Below are positions 36,579 to 46,450 of a DNA stretch of 64,000 nt, piece by piece. Both the position numbers and the translations under genes were made by a program. This stretch comes from Microcella pacifica (GTDB lineage: Bacteria; Actinomycetota; Actinomycetes; Actinomycetales; Microbacteriaceae): NCBI RefSeq assembly GCF_009371975.2, contig NZ_VIKT02000017.1, positions 1 through 64,000 of the forward strand. Reading direction: 5' to 3'. Numbering within the stretch: position 1 is the stretch's first letter; each line of letters begins with the position of its first letter. A model generated the notes under the pieces. It was not told where the DNA came from. It saw only the letters and a list, made by a program, of their open reading frames with translations, and ran no database searches.

Positions 36579-37271
36579 CTAGACCTTGGCCGCCTTGAGC
36601 ATGTAGCCGAACCCGCGCTTGGTCTGGATGAGCGGCTCGTCGGTGTGCTGGTCGAGCTTGCGGCGCAGGTACGAGATGTAGCTCTCGACGATGCCGGCGT
36701 CGCCGTTGAAGTCGTACTCCCACACATGGTCGAGAATCTGCGCCTTCGACAGCACGCGGTTGGGGTTGAGCATGAGGTAGCGCAAGAGCTTGAACTCGGT
36801 GGGGCTCAGCTCGATGACGGCGTCGCCGACGGTCACCTCGTGCGTGTCCTGATCCATGATGAGTTCGCCCGTGCGGATGACGGCGTCGTCCTCCTCCTGC
36901 ATGGTGCGGCGCAGGATCGCCTTGATGCGCGCGACGATCTCGTCGAGGCTGAACGGCTTGGTGACGTAATCGTCGCCGCCGACGGTGAGACCCATGATCT
37001 TGTCGTCGGTGTCGTCCTTCGCGGTGAGGAAGAGGATGGGGCTCGTGTAGCCGCTCGACCGCAGGCGCTTCGTAACGCCGAACCCGTTGATGTCGGGCAG
37101 CATGACGTCGAGGATGATGAGGTCGGGCTCCTCCTCCAGCACGGCGGAGATCGCCTGCGCTCCGTTGCCGACGGCCCGCACGGCGAACCCGGCAAAGCGC
37201 AGGCTCGTGGTCAGCAGGTCGCGGATGTTCGGCTCGTCGTCGACGATGAGAATCTTGGGTCCGTCAGGCAT
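36579..37271 (-). CDS. OmpR-family response regulator
   Basis: A 230-residue regulator. The receiver has the acidic pair D11-D12 (LIVDDEPNI), phospho-acceptor D55 (LIILDVMLPD), T82-A and K105 (VTKPFSLDEI). The winged-helix output domain ends GFGYMLK, with DGDAGIVESYISYLRRKLD-like recognition region. ATG 37271 (MPDGPKILIV) is preferred to the upstream start at 37316. It forms an operon with the following kinase and resembles actinobacterial TcrA/MprA-type regulators. Confidence 0.93.
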   Translation of the reverse strand: MPDGPKILIVDDEPNIRDLLTTSLRFAGFAVRAVGNGAQAISAVLEEEPDLIILDVMLPDINGFGVTKRLRSSGYTSPILFLTAKDDTDDKIMGLTVGGDDYVTKPFSLDEIVARIKAILRRTMQEEDDAVIRTGELIMDQDTHEVTVGDAVIELSPTEFKLLRYLMLNPNRVLSKAQILDHVWEYDFNGDAGIVESYISYLRRKLDQHTDEPLIQTKRGFGYMLKAAKV

Positions 37272-37387
37272 GGGGCCATTCTCTGCGCGTTTGTTGTGGG
37301 TTTCCTGAACGCCCAAAGAGCGCCGACGGTCTCGTCCGCTTCCATCGATTCCTCATCATTGTCGGATGCTCCGCCTAGGGTTCCCGT

Positions 37388-38089
37388 ATGAACATCGTCC
37401 TCATCCCCGGCTTCTGGCTCGACGGCGCTTCGTGGTCGGGCGTGACACCCACCCTCGCGCGGGCCGGCCACACCGTCCACACTCCCACCCTGCCCGGCAA
37501 GCGCCCGGGTGATCGGGCGCTCTCGGGCATCGGGCTGCACGACCACGTCGACGCCGTCCTCGAGATCGTCGATGCCATCGCGTCGCCCGTCGTGCTCGTC
37601 GGGCACTCGGGTGGCGGCAGCATCGCGTGGGCCGCGGCCGATGCGCGCCCCGCCGACATCGCCCGCGTCGTCTTCGTCGACGCTCTGCCGTTCCCCGACG
37701 GCAGCGTCATCAACGACGAGCTGCCGGTGGAGGGCGATCGCATTCCCCTGCCCGAGTGGAACTTCTTCGAGGCGGAAGACCTCGTCGATCTGGACGACGC
37801 CCTCCGCGAGCGGTTCCGCGCCATCGCCGTTCCGGAGCCTGCCGCGGTCGCTACCGACCCCCAGACACTGCACCATGAGGCGCGCTTCGCCGTACCTGTG
37901 ACGGTCATCGCGTGCGAGTTCCCCGAAGCGATGCTGCGGCAGGCGATCACCTCCGGCGCGCCGTGGGCGAGCGAGCTCGGCCGCCTCGAGCAGCTGGAGA
38001 TCATCGAGCTGCCCACCGGCCATTGGCCGCAGTTCACGAAGCCCGTCGAGCTGGGGCAGAGCATCCTCGCAGCGGTCGAGCGCGCCTAA
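37388..38089 (+). CDS. Alpha/beta hydrolase
   Basis: A 233-residue serine hydrolase. The N-terminus MNIVLIPGFWLDGASW carries the oxyanion residues, the nucleophile Ser is in VGHSGGGSIA (about residue 79), and the catalytic His is in LPTGHWPQF. It is cytosolic, with substrate unknown. It is alone between the regulator gene (divergent) and XPB (convergent). Confidence 0.82.
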   Translation: MNIVLIPGFWLDGASWSGVTPTLARAGHTVHTPTLPGKRPGDRALSGIGLHDHVDAVLEIVDAIASPVVLVGHSGGGSIAWAAADARPADIARVVFVDALPFPDGSVINDELPVEGDRIPLPEWNFFEAEDLVDLDDALRERFRAIAVPEPAAVATDPQTLHHEARFAVPVTVIACEFPEAMLRQAITSGAPWASELGRLEQLEIIELPTGHWPQFTKPVELGQSILAAVERA

Positions 38090-38098
38090 GGGGCTGTT

Positions 38099-39748
38099 CT
38101 ACGCAGCAGCCGCGATCGCGCTCGCGTCGACGATCTCGTAGCTGTACCCCTGCTCGGCGAGGAAGCGCTGGCGGTTCTGCGCGAAGTCCTGGTCGACGGT
38201 GTCGCGTGCGACGAGAGTGTAGAAGCTCGCGGGGATTCCGCTCTGCTTCGGCCGCAGCAGGCGCCCGAGGCGCTGCGCCTCCTCCTGGCGGGAGCCGAAG
38301 GAGCCCGACACCTGGATCGCGACCGTGGCCTCGGGGAGGTCCACCGAGAAGTTGGCGACCTTGGAGACGACGAGCACCGGAGTGCGGCCATCCCGAAATT
38401 CCTGATAGAGCCGCTCGCGCTCCGCGACGGACGTGGAGCCCGTGAGCTGGGGAACATCCAAGGCATCGGCGAGCTCCTCGATCTGGTCGAGGTACTGGCC
38501 GATGATGAGGATGCGCTCGCCGGAGTGCTGCGCCACGAGACGCTTCACGATGTCGAGCTTGGCGGGTGCCGTCGCCGCGAGCCGATAGCGCTGGTCGTCG
38601 GCGCTCGCCGCATACTCGAGGCGCTCGCTCGCCGGCAGGTCGACGCGCACCTCGAAGCAGCTCGCGGGCGAGATGAAGCCCTGCGCCTCGATCTCCTTCC
38701 ACGGGGCGTCGAAGCGCTTCGGGCCGATGAGGCTGAAGACGTCGCCCTCCCGGCCGTCCTCCCGCACGAGCGTCGCCGTGAGGCCCAGGCGGCGACGGGC
38801 CTGCAGTTCGGCCGTGAGCTTGAAGACCGGCGCGGGCAGCAGGTGCACCTCGTCGTAGACGATGAGGCCCCAGTCGAGGGCGTCGAGCAGGGCGAGGTGG
38901 GCGTACTCGCCCTTTCGCTTGGCGGTGAGGATCTGGTAGGTCGCGATCGTGACCGGCTTGACCTCTTTCACCTGGCCCGAGTACTCGCCGATCTCCTCCT
39001 CGGTGAGGCTCGTGCGGGCGAGCAGCTCGGCCCGCCACTGCCGCGCCGAGACCGTATTGGTCACGAGGATGAGCGTCGTCGTGCCGGCCTGCGCCATCGC
39101 GCCAGCGCCGACGAGAGTCTTTCCAGCGCCGCAGGGCAGCACGACGACGCCGGAGCCGCCCACGAAGAACTGGTCGATCGCGTGCTGCTGGTACGGCCTC
39201 AGCCCCCAGTCAGCGAGGTCGAGGTCGATCGCGTGCGGCGTGCCGGGGGTGTACCCGGCGAGGTCTTCGGCGGGCCAGCCGATCTTGACGAGCTCCTGCT
39301 TCACCTGCCCACGAGCCCACGCGGCGAGCTCGTAGCTGTGCTGGTCGATGCGGCGCGCCAGTAGCGGGGCCACCTTGCGGTTGGAGGCGATCTCGGTGAG
39401 CACGGCCGTATCGGTCGACCGCAGCACGAGCATCCCGTCATCGTCCCGCTCGATCACGAGTCGCCCGTACCGGCCCACCGTCTCGGTGATGTCGGTCGCG
39501 ACCGACTGCGGCACCGGATACTTGGAGTAGCGGTCGAGCACGGCGAGCATCTCGGCCGCCTCGTGGCCGGCTGCGCGCGCGTTCCACAGCCCCAGCCGGG
39601 TGATGCGATAAGTGTGCACATGCTCGGGTGCGCGCTCGAGCTCGGCGAACACCGCGAGGGCGTGGCGGGCCTCCTCGGCCTGGCCGTTGGCGACCTCCAG
39701 CAGCACGGTGCGGTCGCTCTGAACGATGAGGGGGCCGTCAGGATTCAT
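38099..39748 (-). CDS. DNA repair helicase XPB
   Basis: A 549-residue superfamily 2 helicase of the bacterial XPB group, an ATP-dependent 3'-5' DNA helicase. Motif Q region LRPYQQHAIDQF, motif I LPCGAGKTLVGAG, motif II YDEVHLLP (DEVH), motif III LTATLVREDGREGD with the adjacent RED motif, and motif VI QEEAQRLGRLLRP are all visible. The XPB-N partner gene lies directly upstream on the same strand. The pair corresponds to mycobacterial Rv0861c/Rv0862c. Confidence 0.95.
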   Translation of the reverse strand: MNPDGPLIVQSDRTVLLEVANGQAEEARHALAVFAELERAPEHVHTYRITRLGLWNARAAGHEAAEMLAVLDRYSKYPVPQSVATDITETVGRYGRLVIERDDDGMLVLRSTDTAVLTEIASNRKVAPLLARRIDQHSYELAAWARGQVKQELVKIGWPAEDLAGYTPGTPHAIDLDLADWGLRPYQQHAIDQFFVGGSGVVVLPCGAGKTLVGAGAMAQAGTTTLILVTNTVSARQWRAELLARTSLTEEEIGEYSGQVKEVKPVTIATYQILTAKRKGEYAHLALLDALDWGLIVYDEVHLLPAPVFKLTAELQARRRLGLTATLVREDGREGDVFSLIGPKRFDAPWKEIEAQGFISPASCFEVRVDLPASERLEYAASADDQRYRLAATAPAKLDIVKRLVAQHSGERILIIGQYLDQIEELADALDVPQLTGSTSVAERERLYQEFRDGRTPVLVVSKVANFSVDLPEATVAIQVSGSFGSRQEEAQRLGRLLRPKQSGIPASFYTLVARDTVDQDFAQNRQRFLAEQGYSYEIVDASAIAAAA

Positions 39749-39817
39749 AACGGGCCAGTCTAGAGCGCGCGGCTGAGAGCGCCGGTACGGGATGCGCGGC
39801 GCGCGCCGCGCGGGCCG

Positions 39818-41665
39818 CTACTCGAGCGGCTCGAGGCCCGTGATGCTCGCGATCGGCAGGGTGCGCTCGACATCGGCGTCGCGATCCCGCCCGCGCACGC
39901 GCCCCGCGGCGATGCCGGTCGGCTCGAGGTCGAAGGAGCGCTCGCTGCCGTCGGGCAGCCGCACGGTCGCACGCACGGCGAGCTTGCCTCGCACGGCGAG
40001 CTCCCACTGGCGCCCCACCCACGCGTCGTCGCCGTCGGTGCCGACGGTCGAGCCGCTGCGGATGCGTGCCACGGCGTCGGCGACAGAGTCCGTGACGCTC
40101 ACGGGCGCGACGGGCCGGGTACGGCCCGGGCGCTCTGGAGCGGGGAAGCCGTCGGCGGGGGCCGCGGGGTAGCGCGCGTCGATGAGGGTCCACAGCACGA
40201 CGGCGGGCTCGAAGCGGCTCACCGCACGGCCCGGGCTCGACAGCTGCAGCCCGAGCGGCGCAGTGGCGGCGTCGACCAGCAGCGAGTCCAGCAGCAGGCG
40301 ATCCTCACTCGTCACGAGGGTGCGGGCACCACCTCGCTCGCCCTCGTTGGCGGGTGCCACGCGAACGCTGCCGTAGCGCGCGGCGGTCTCGCGGATCAGG
40401 TACTCGACCGGTTGCGGAACACCCGTGAGCGACAGCTGCTCGAGGAACGCCAGCAGCTCCTCCGCCGACTCGCCGAGAGCGACGGCCCGCGTGACGCTGT
40501 CGGCGGTGACCCGGTAGCGGCCGGCCAGCCCCGCGCTCTCCACGTCGGCGAGACGACGAAGCCGCTCGTCGAGGTGCGCCGCGAGCGGGCCGGGGGAGAC
40601 CACGGTGAGGTCGTGCTGCAGGTACACCTGGTCGACATCGGGCGGCACGAGCGGCGCGAGCACGGCGCTGGCCGCGGCCGCGCCCCGACTCAGGAGCACC
40701 GCGCCCATGGTGCTCGCGCGGCCGTCGGCCGTCACCCCGAGGCGCTCGCCCTGCGCGCCGCGGCGCGCCATCCTCGCATCGAGCGCGTCACCGCCGGCGG
40801 GGTACAGCCAGTGCACGAAGTCGGTGAGCGCGGCACCCCAGCGCGCGAGGGGGCGCGAGGCGAGAAGCTCGACGAGCTCGACGGGCAGCAGCGCCACCCA
40901 GGCCTCGGCGACGTGCTGCCAGCGGTCGGCGAGAGGCGCACGTCGCCACTCGTCGGAGCGAGTCGTCGCCCGCGTGAAGCCCTCGTCGTCCTCCACGAGG
41001 TCGGCGAGGGCGGCCAGATCGAGCAGGAGGGGCAGCTCGTCGAGCTCGACTCCCGCGACCTCGGCGAGCCGCTTCGCGTCGGGCAGCGAGAGCCCGCCGC
41101 GGGCGAGCAGCCGCCCGGGCACCTCCGCGAGGGCGAGAACGATCTCGGTGAGCTGCGTCGTCGTCGTGAAGGCGCGCTCGGCTGCGCCGCGATCGACGGA
41201 GGCCCGGTCGGCGTCGTCCACTGCATCGAGAGAGACCGGCGGATGCTCGGACGTCAGCGCCACGGAGCCGGGAAGACCGCGCTGCGGCCACTGGGCGAGC
41301 TCGGCGACCACCGTCGGCCAGACCGTGACGGTGTCGTCGACGAGGTCGATGAGTACAGCATCCAGAGCAGCATGAAGGTCGCTGCGCACCTGCTCGACCG
41401 GGCGGTCCAGCCGCCGCGCGACCTCGGTGACCGGCATCGACTCCGCCTCGCCCGCGGTCACGAGCGCGGCGAGCGTCGGCCTGGTCTGGCGCGCGAGTGC
41501 GATGCCGATCGCCGCAGGGTCGAGCAGCGCCTCGGCGAGGTCGAAGATGTCGCGCAGCGACGTCGGGGAGATTGAGCGCTCACGGATGATGCGCGTCACA
41601 CTCGCGTCATCGAGGTCGCGCAGTCGCGCGGCGAGCGCGAGGGAGGCTGAGCTAGTTGCCGGCAT
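39818..41665 (-). CDS. Helicase XPB/Ssl2 N-terminal-domain protein
   Basis: A 615-residue protein of the Rv0862c group, carrying an N-terminal region with two or three winged-helix-like repeats and a C-terminal XPB/Ssl2 N-terminal domain with the segment VDQVYLQHDLTVVSPGPLAA. There is no ATPase motif. It is always adjacent to XPB and is probably its partner or substrate-recognition subunit; this is inference. ATG 41665 (MPATSSASL) is chosen; an earlier start at 41695 lies within the upstream membrane-protein gene, which it overlaps by 14 nt. Confidence 0.82.
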   Translation of the reverse strand: MPATSSASLALAARLRDLDDASVTRIIRERSISPTSLRDIFDLAEALLDPAAIGIALARQTRPTLAALVTAGEAESMPVTEVARRLDRPVEQVRSDLHAALDAVLIDLVDDTVTVWPTVVAELAQWPQRGLPGSVALTSEHPPVSLDAVDDADRASVDRGAAERAFTTTTQLTEIVLALAEVPGRLLARGGLSLPDAKRLAEVAGVELDELPLLLDLAALADLVEDDEGFTRATTRSDEWRRAPLADRWQHVAEAWVALLPVELVELLASRPLARWGAALTDFVHWLYPAGGDALDARMARRGAQGERLGVTADGRASTMGAVLLSRGAAAASAVLAPLVPPDVDQVYLQHDLTVVSPGPLAAHLDERLRRLADVESAGLAGRYRVTADSVTRAVALGESAEELLAFLEQLSLTGVPQPVEYLIRETAARYGSVRVAPANEGERGGARTLVTSEDRLLLDSLLVDAATAPLGLQLSSPGRAVSRFEPAVVLWTLIDARYPAAPADGFPAPERPGRTRPVAPVSVTDSVADAVARIRSGSTVGTDGDDAWVGRQWELAVRGKLAVRATVRLPDGSERSFDLEPTGIAAGRVRGRDRDADVERTLPIASITGLEPLE

Positions 41666-41903
41666 CCTTGGCAGCTCGCCCCCGGCGCACAGCACTGACG
41701 ACGAGCAGCACGATGATGAGGACGAAGCCGATCGGCAGGCCGACGAGCGGCATCATCGTCACGAGAGGCCAGATGCCCTCGGCGAAGTCGCCCCGTTCGA
41801 GACCCGCCGCAGTGCCGGCGATGAGGGCGACGAAGCTCGCGAGGCTCAGCAGGATGACGCCTGCGACCATGTAGGCGAGCACGCGCTCGACGCGGTTGCT
41901 CAT
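41652..41903 (-). CDS. Small multidrug-exporter-like membrane protein of unknown function
   Basis: An 83-residue protein with two hydrophobic segments (about 9-30 and 43-67) and a basic C-terminal tail (VRRGRAAKDAGN). No family is recognised with confidence; the topology does not establish transport. It precedes and overlaps the XPB-N gene. ATG 41903 is used; GTG near 41924 would add a few residues. Small two-helix membrane proteins of this kind are common in this neighbourhood. Confidence 0.65.
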   Translation of the reverse strand: MSNRVERVLAYMVAGVILLSLASFVALIAGTAAGLERGDFAEGIWPLVTMMPLVGLPIGFVLIIVLLVVSAVRRGRAAKDAGN

Positions 41904-42050
41904 CACGAACGATTCTTCTGGCACCCGTCCAGGGTAGTGCCGCATGCTGAAAGGCTCGTACCCCGTTTCCTGGGGCCATCCTGCGGCGGTATCCTCGGGG
42001 TTCGAGCACTGCGCTCGACACGACAGCGAACGCGAGGGGACACAACGCTC

Positions 42051-42431
42051 ATGCCCACCGGCAAGGTCAAGTTCTACGACCAGGAGAAAGGGTTCGGCTT
42101 CATCGCGTCCGACGACGGCGATGAGGTCTTCCTGCACGCCTCCGCCCTGCCCGAGGGGGCGGTGGTCAAGGCCGGCACCCGACTCGAGTTCGGCGTCGCC
42201 GACGGCAAGCGAGGCGCACAGGCACTGTCGGTGCGCGTGCTCGAGAGCCGGCCGACACTGAGCACCCTCAACCGCAAGTCGGCCGACGACATGGCCGTCA
42301 TCATCGAAGACCTCGTCGGCCTGCTCGACGGCATCGGTGCCAACCTCAAGCGGGGCCGCTACCCCGACGCCGCGCACGGTCGCAAGATCGCCACTGTGCT
42401 GCGCAAGGTCGCGGACGATCTCGATGCCTAG
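42051..42431 (+). CDS. Cold-shock protein with C-terminal extension (CspB-like)
   Basis: A 126-residue protein. Residues 1-66 form a cold-shock domain (GKVKFYDQEKGFGFIASDDG, then DEVFLHASAL). Residues 67-126 are a helical extension with SADDMAVIIEDLVGLLDGIG. The architecture is that of mycobacterial Rv0871 (CspB), about twice the size of ordinary Csps. It overlaps the DUF3027 gene, as in related actinobacteria. Confidence 0.9.
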   Translation: MPTGKVKFYDQEKGFGFIASDDGDEVFLHASALPEGAVVKAGTRLEFGVADGKRGAQALSVRVLESRPTLSTLNRKSADDMAVIIEDLVGLLDGIGANLKRGRYPDAAHGRKIATVLRKVADDLDA

Positions 42432-42912
42432 AGGCGCGCGCGGCGCGACCACGACGGCGGCAGCGCCCGTCGTCGAGGCGAGCGTGCTCGAGCCGATCGC
42501 CCGCGCGGCGCTCGAGGAGATCACTCCGGCGACGACGATCGGGGCCCTGCGCGACGTGACCGTGGCCGACGACGTCGCGACGGTGCGTTTCGCCACGCGG
42601 CAGGGCGGCTACCTCGGCTGGTTCTGGACGGTCTCGCTCGCGGTCAACCCCGGGCTCGAGCCGAGCGTGCTCGAGACCGAGCTCATGCCCGGCGAGGGCG
42701 CGCTCACGGCGCCCGACTGGGTGCCGTGGTCGGACAGGCTCGAGGACTACCTCGCGCAGCAGGCCGCCGACGCCGAGTCGGAGGGTGACGACGACTCGGA
42801 CGGCGACGACGACCACGATCACGACGAGCACGACCTGCACGGCGACGACGGGGACGACGTCTTCGACGGCGTCGACATCGACGCGCACGACGACACGGTC
42901 GACGACGACTAG
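42424..42912 (+). CDS. DUF3027 protein with acidic His/Asp-rich tail
   Basis: A 162-residue protein. The folded part carries the DUF3027 segments PIARAALEEITP, GGYLGWFWTVSL and ELMPGEGALTAPDWVPWSDR. From about residue 120 to the end it is almost entirely Asp, Glu and His (for example GDDDHDHDEHDLHGDDGDD). The start ATG 42424 overlaps the stop of the cold-shock gene. Function unknown; the tail could bind metal ions or be a DNA-mimic-like acidic segment. Confidence 0.83.
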   Translation: MPRGARGATTTAAAPVVEASVLEPIARAALEEITPATTIGALRDVTVADDVATVRFATRQGGYLGWFWTVSLAVNPGLEPSVLETELMPGEGALTAPDWVPWSDRLEDYLAQQAADAESEGDDDSDGDDDHDHDEHDLHGDDGDDVFDGVDIDAHDDTVDDD

Positions 42913-42955
42913 CCTGCTCGGTTCCCGGCGCCCCGGGCTGCGACGCCGTACCCCG

Positions 42956-43015
42956 TCACGCCGTTTGTGACAAGTCACGCCGAACGTTCGGCCCCGGTTG
43001 TCACGAACGGCGTGA
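42956..43015. repeat. Palindromic repeat flanking the nuclease-like gene, left copy
   Basis: TCACGCCGTTTGTGACAA at 42956-42973 has its near-exact reverse complement at 42998-43015 (one mismatch). Between the arms is the palindrome CGAACGTTCGG. A second copy lies at 44141-44199 on the far side of the following gene. It could be a MITE-like element, a terminator or a protein-binding site. Confidence 0.75.
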
Positions 43016-43117
43016 GTTGATCGCTCGGCGCTCCTCCCCAGGGACGTCGCACGGGTAAGGCTCCGCCGTTCCCCGCAGCGTTGCGCCTCCTCTCGACGCG
43101 TGAGGGACATTGCTCGC

Positions 43118-44068
43118 ATGCTCACCCCGCTCGACAACAGTGCTCTCGTCTTCCCGCAGCGCGAACTCGATCTCGGTATCCGGCGAGGGGTCTACCGTGG
43201 CGCGCGGGACGGTGAGTTTCTCAAGCTCGCGCCGGGCGTCTACGTGCGGGGCGACACCTGGAATGAGCTGGGCGTCGATGAGCGCTACTGCTTGAGGGTT
43301 CGCGCGGCGTGGGAGCGAGCTGCTTCATCCGACGTGCTGAGTCACTGGTCAGCAGCAGCACTGTGGCAGCTGCCCATCCTTGGTCGGTGGCCGAAGGATG
43401 TCCACGTCGTCGGCAGTGCGACCTCGAACAGTCGCTCGACGTCGGTCTTGCGCAGGCACACGGACTCCTGGGGCGCACACCCGGTGCACCTCGACGGGAT
43501 GCGTCTCACCGCTCTCGGCCGAACAGTGGTGGACATGGCGCGAGTCGCCCGGTTCCCTGTCGCTGTCGCGATGGGGGACGCCGCACTGTGGCGTGCCGCG
43601 AATCCCCAAGACGCGGAGGGACTCGCGGGTGCATCACTCGAGGAGCTTGAGGAGCTGTGGTCGCTCCTCGACCACGGGAGGGGTTTCGCGCGAGCGCGAC
43701 GCGTGCTCGACTTCATCGACGGGCGCGCGAACCGGCCGGGGGAGTCCCTCAGCCGCGTCACGATGCACGCTCTCGGTGTTCCGACTCCCGAGCTGCAGCA
43801 CACCGTCTTCGGGCCGACCGGGCGTCGTTACGAGCTCGACTTCTACTGGCCCGAGTTCAACGTCGGTGCCGAGTTCGACGGGCGGGCGAAGTACACCGAT
43901 CCGCGCTATCTCGCCGGGCGCACACCCGATCAGGCCGTGTATGAGGAGAAGCTACGCGAGGACGAGATCCGGCCGCAGCTGCACGGCTACGGCCGCTGGG
44001 ACTGGAGCGTGGCGGGCTCGGAGGTTGCGCTCGCTCGACGCTTGCGCCGCATCGGCGTGCGATGGTGA
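43118..44068 (+). CDS. AbiEi/DUF559-like predicted nuclease protein
   Basis: A 316-residue protein. The N-terminal region (LKLAPGVYVRGDTWNELGV) resembles the AbiEi-type antitoxin domain found in many actinobacterial proteins. The C-terminal 110 residues resemble a Vsr/DUF559 endonuclease fold: E209 (NRPGESLSRV), D241 (YELDFYWPEF), E252 and D254-G (VGAEFDGRAKY) with K258 after, fitting a PD-(D/E)xK site. ATG 43118 with GAGGGA at 43103 is preferred; GTG 43100 is possible. The gene is flanked by two copies of one palindromic repeat. No toxin or methylase partner is visible. Confidence 0.7.
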   Translation: MLTPLDNSALVFPQRELDLGIRRGVYRGARDGEFLKLAPGVYVRGDTWNELGVDERYCLRVRAAWERAASSDVLSHWSAAALWQLPILGRWPKDVHVVGSATSNSRSTSVLRRHTDSWGAHPVHLDGMRLTALGRTVVDMARVARFPVAVAMGDAALWRAANPQDAEGLAGASLEELEELWSLLDHGRGFARARRVLDFIDGRANRPGESLSRVTMHALGVPTPELQHTVFGPTGRRYELDFYWPEFNVGAEFDGRAKYTDPRYLAGRTPDQAVYEEKLREDEIRPQLHGYGRWDWSVAGSEVALARRLRRIGVRW

Positions 44069-44140
44069 GCCGCACGAATCAGTCGAAACCTGGGTCGCTG
44101 GGGTGTTGCGGGTGCGATCGACGCTTGGCGGATGACTGGG

Positions 44141-44199
44141 TCACGCCGTTAGTGACAACTGTGATCGAACGTTCGGCGTGTTTTGTCACAAACGGCGTG
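44141..44199. repeat. Palindromic repeat flanking the nuclease-like gene, right copy
   Basis: TCACGCCGTTAGTGACAA opens and TTGTCACAAACGGCGTG closes this copy, with CGAACGTTCGGCG in the middle, as in the copy at 42956-43015. Arms and core match the left copy almost base for base; spacer bases differ. It lies between the nuclease-like gene and DUF2530. Confidence 0.75.
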
Positions 44200-44249
44200 C
44201 CGGAGCGGCACGGGCTGGATCGGCGCGGGAGGGGCGCGGCGCGTGCGAC

Positions 44250-44483
44250 TCAGGGGCGGGCGCGACGCGAGACGAGCAGCCCGGCGAGACCGAGCACGAG
44301 GCCGAGCGCGATCGTCGCGAGCGTCTGAACCGGGTCGAAGGCGATCGGGGTGGCGAGCATCCCGAGCACGATGATGAGTGCCGCGAGCCAGAGGCCGAGG
44401 CCGACCTGGAAGGCGAGCACGTCGTTGGTGCGCAGCGGCTCGGGCTGCGGCCGACGCTTCTCGTGCGGAACCCAGAGCCTCAT
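44250..44483 (-). CDS. DUF2530 membrane protein
   Basis: A 77-residue protein beginning MRLWVPHEKRRPQPEPLRTN, with two membrane helices (about 24-46 and 53-72) and a basic end. This is the DUF2530 pattern, unknown function. It starts 5 bp after the serC stop on the same strand and is probably co-transcribed with it, as in other actinobacteria. Confidence 0.85.
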   Translation of the reverse strand: MRLWVPHEKRRPQPEPLRTNDVLAFQVGLGLWLAALIIVLGMLATPIAFDPVQTLATIALGLVLGLAGLLVSRRARP

Positions 44484-44488
44484 GGCGC

Positions 44489-45613
<1,125 letters not shown>

Positions 45614-45717
45614 CTACTGAGCGGCTGCGGGGGCGCGGTGCGGAGCATCCGGTGACGGAGCCCGCCGACGCCGCACGCGGCAGTCGGTCGCCGATGCCGA
45701 ACGCTCATGCCGAACGA

Positions 45718-45736
45718 TTAGGCTGGGCGAACGATC
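45718..45736 (+). promoter_or_regulatory. Weak DtxR-box-like site and direct repeats upstream of dtxR
   Basis: TTAGGCTGGGCGAACGATC matches 12 of 19 DtxR consensus positions, mostly in the left half. Immediately upstream ATGCCGAACG occurs twice (45694-45703 and 45707-45716) with a 13-bp period. The two together suggest a control region for dtxR, possibly autoregulatory; the box alone is weak. Confidence 0.35.
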
Positions 45737-45760
45737 GCGTGCGTGTAAGGAGACAGGCCC

Positions 45761-46450
45761 ATGACCGACCTCGTCGACACGACGGAGATGTACCTGCGCA
45801 CGATCCTCGATCTGGAGGAGGAGAACATCGTTCCCCTCCGGGCGCGTATCTCTGAGCGCCTCGGGCACTCCGGCCCCACCGTCTCGCAGACGATCGCGCG
45901 CATGGAGCGCGACGGTCTCGTGCGCGTGGAGGGCGACCGCCATCTGGAGCTCACGGCGGAGGGCCGCCACAAGGCGGTGTCGGTCATGCGCAAGCACCGG
46001 CTCGCCGAGCGCCTGCTGGCCGACGTGATCGGTCTCGACTGGGCGTACGTGCACGACGAGGCATGCCGTTGGGAGCACGTCATGAGCGAGCAGGTGGAGC
46101 GCCGCCTCATGACGCTGCTGGACGGGCCGACCGAGTCGCCGTACGGCAACCCGATTCCCGGCATGGAGGAGCTGGGGGGTGCGCCCGCCGTCGACTTCCT
46201 GGACGGCGTCATCTCGCTCACGCACGCGACGGCGGCGGGGATGCGGCAGTGCACGATCCGGCGCCTGTCTGAGCCCGTCCAATTCGATCCCGACCTCTTG
46301 CACCAGCTGTTCGAGGCGGGGGTCGTACCGGGCGCGCAGGCCAGGATCCGGTCCGAGCCGAACGGCTACATCGCCGTGGATGTCGACGGTCGCGCCGAGG
46401 GCATCGAGCTGCCGGCGGAGGTCGCGCAGCACATCTACGTGGACGAGTGA
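45761..46450 (+). CDS. DtxR/IdeR-family iron-dependent regulator
   Basis: A 229-residue regulator. The N-terminal winged helix is LVDTTEMYLRTILDLEEENI to LELTAEG with the recognition region GHSGPTVSQTIARMERDGLV. The dimerisation/metal domain has HRLAERLLADVIGLDW and the ligands of site 2 in DEACRWEHVMSEQVERRL (C, E, H). The C-terminal SH3-like domain is present (GYIAVDVDGRAEGIELP). Its length and motifs match DtxR/IdeR rather than MntR. Boxes for it precede the haem lipoprotein and haem oxygenase genes in this window. Confidence 0.92.
   Translation: MTDLVDTTEMYLRTILDLEEENIVPLRARISERLGHSGPTVSQTIARMERDGLVRVEGDRHLELTAEGRHKAVSVMRKHRLAERLLADVIGLDWAYVHDEACRWEHVMSEQVERRLMTLLDGPTESPYGNPIPGMEELGGAPAVDFLDGVISLTHATAAGMRQCTIRRLSEPVQFDPDLLHQLFEAGVVPGAQARIRSEPNGYIAVDVDGRAEGIELPAEVAQHIYVDE

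Noticed and set aside
42956-44199. CRISPR array interpretation of the two palindromic repeats
   Set aside because: Only two copies 1.1 kb apart with a gene between, no spacers and no cas genes.
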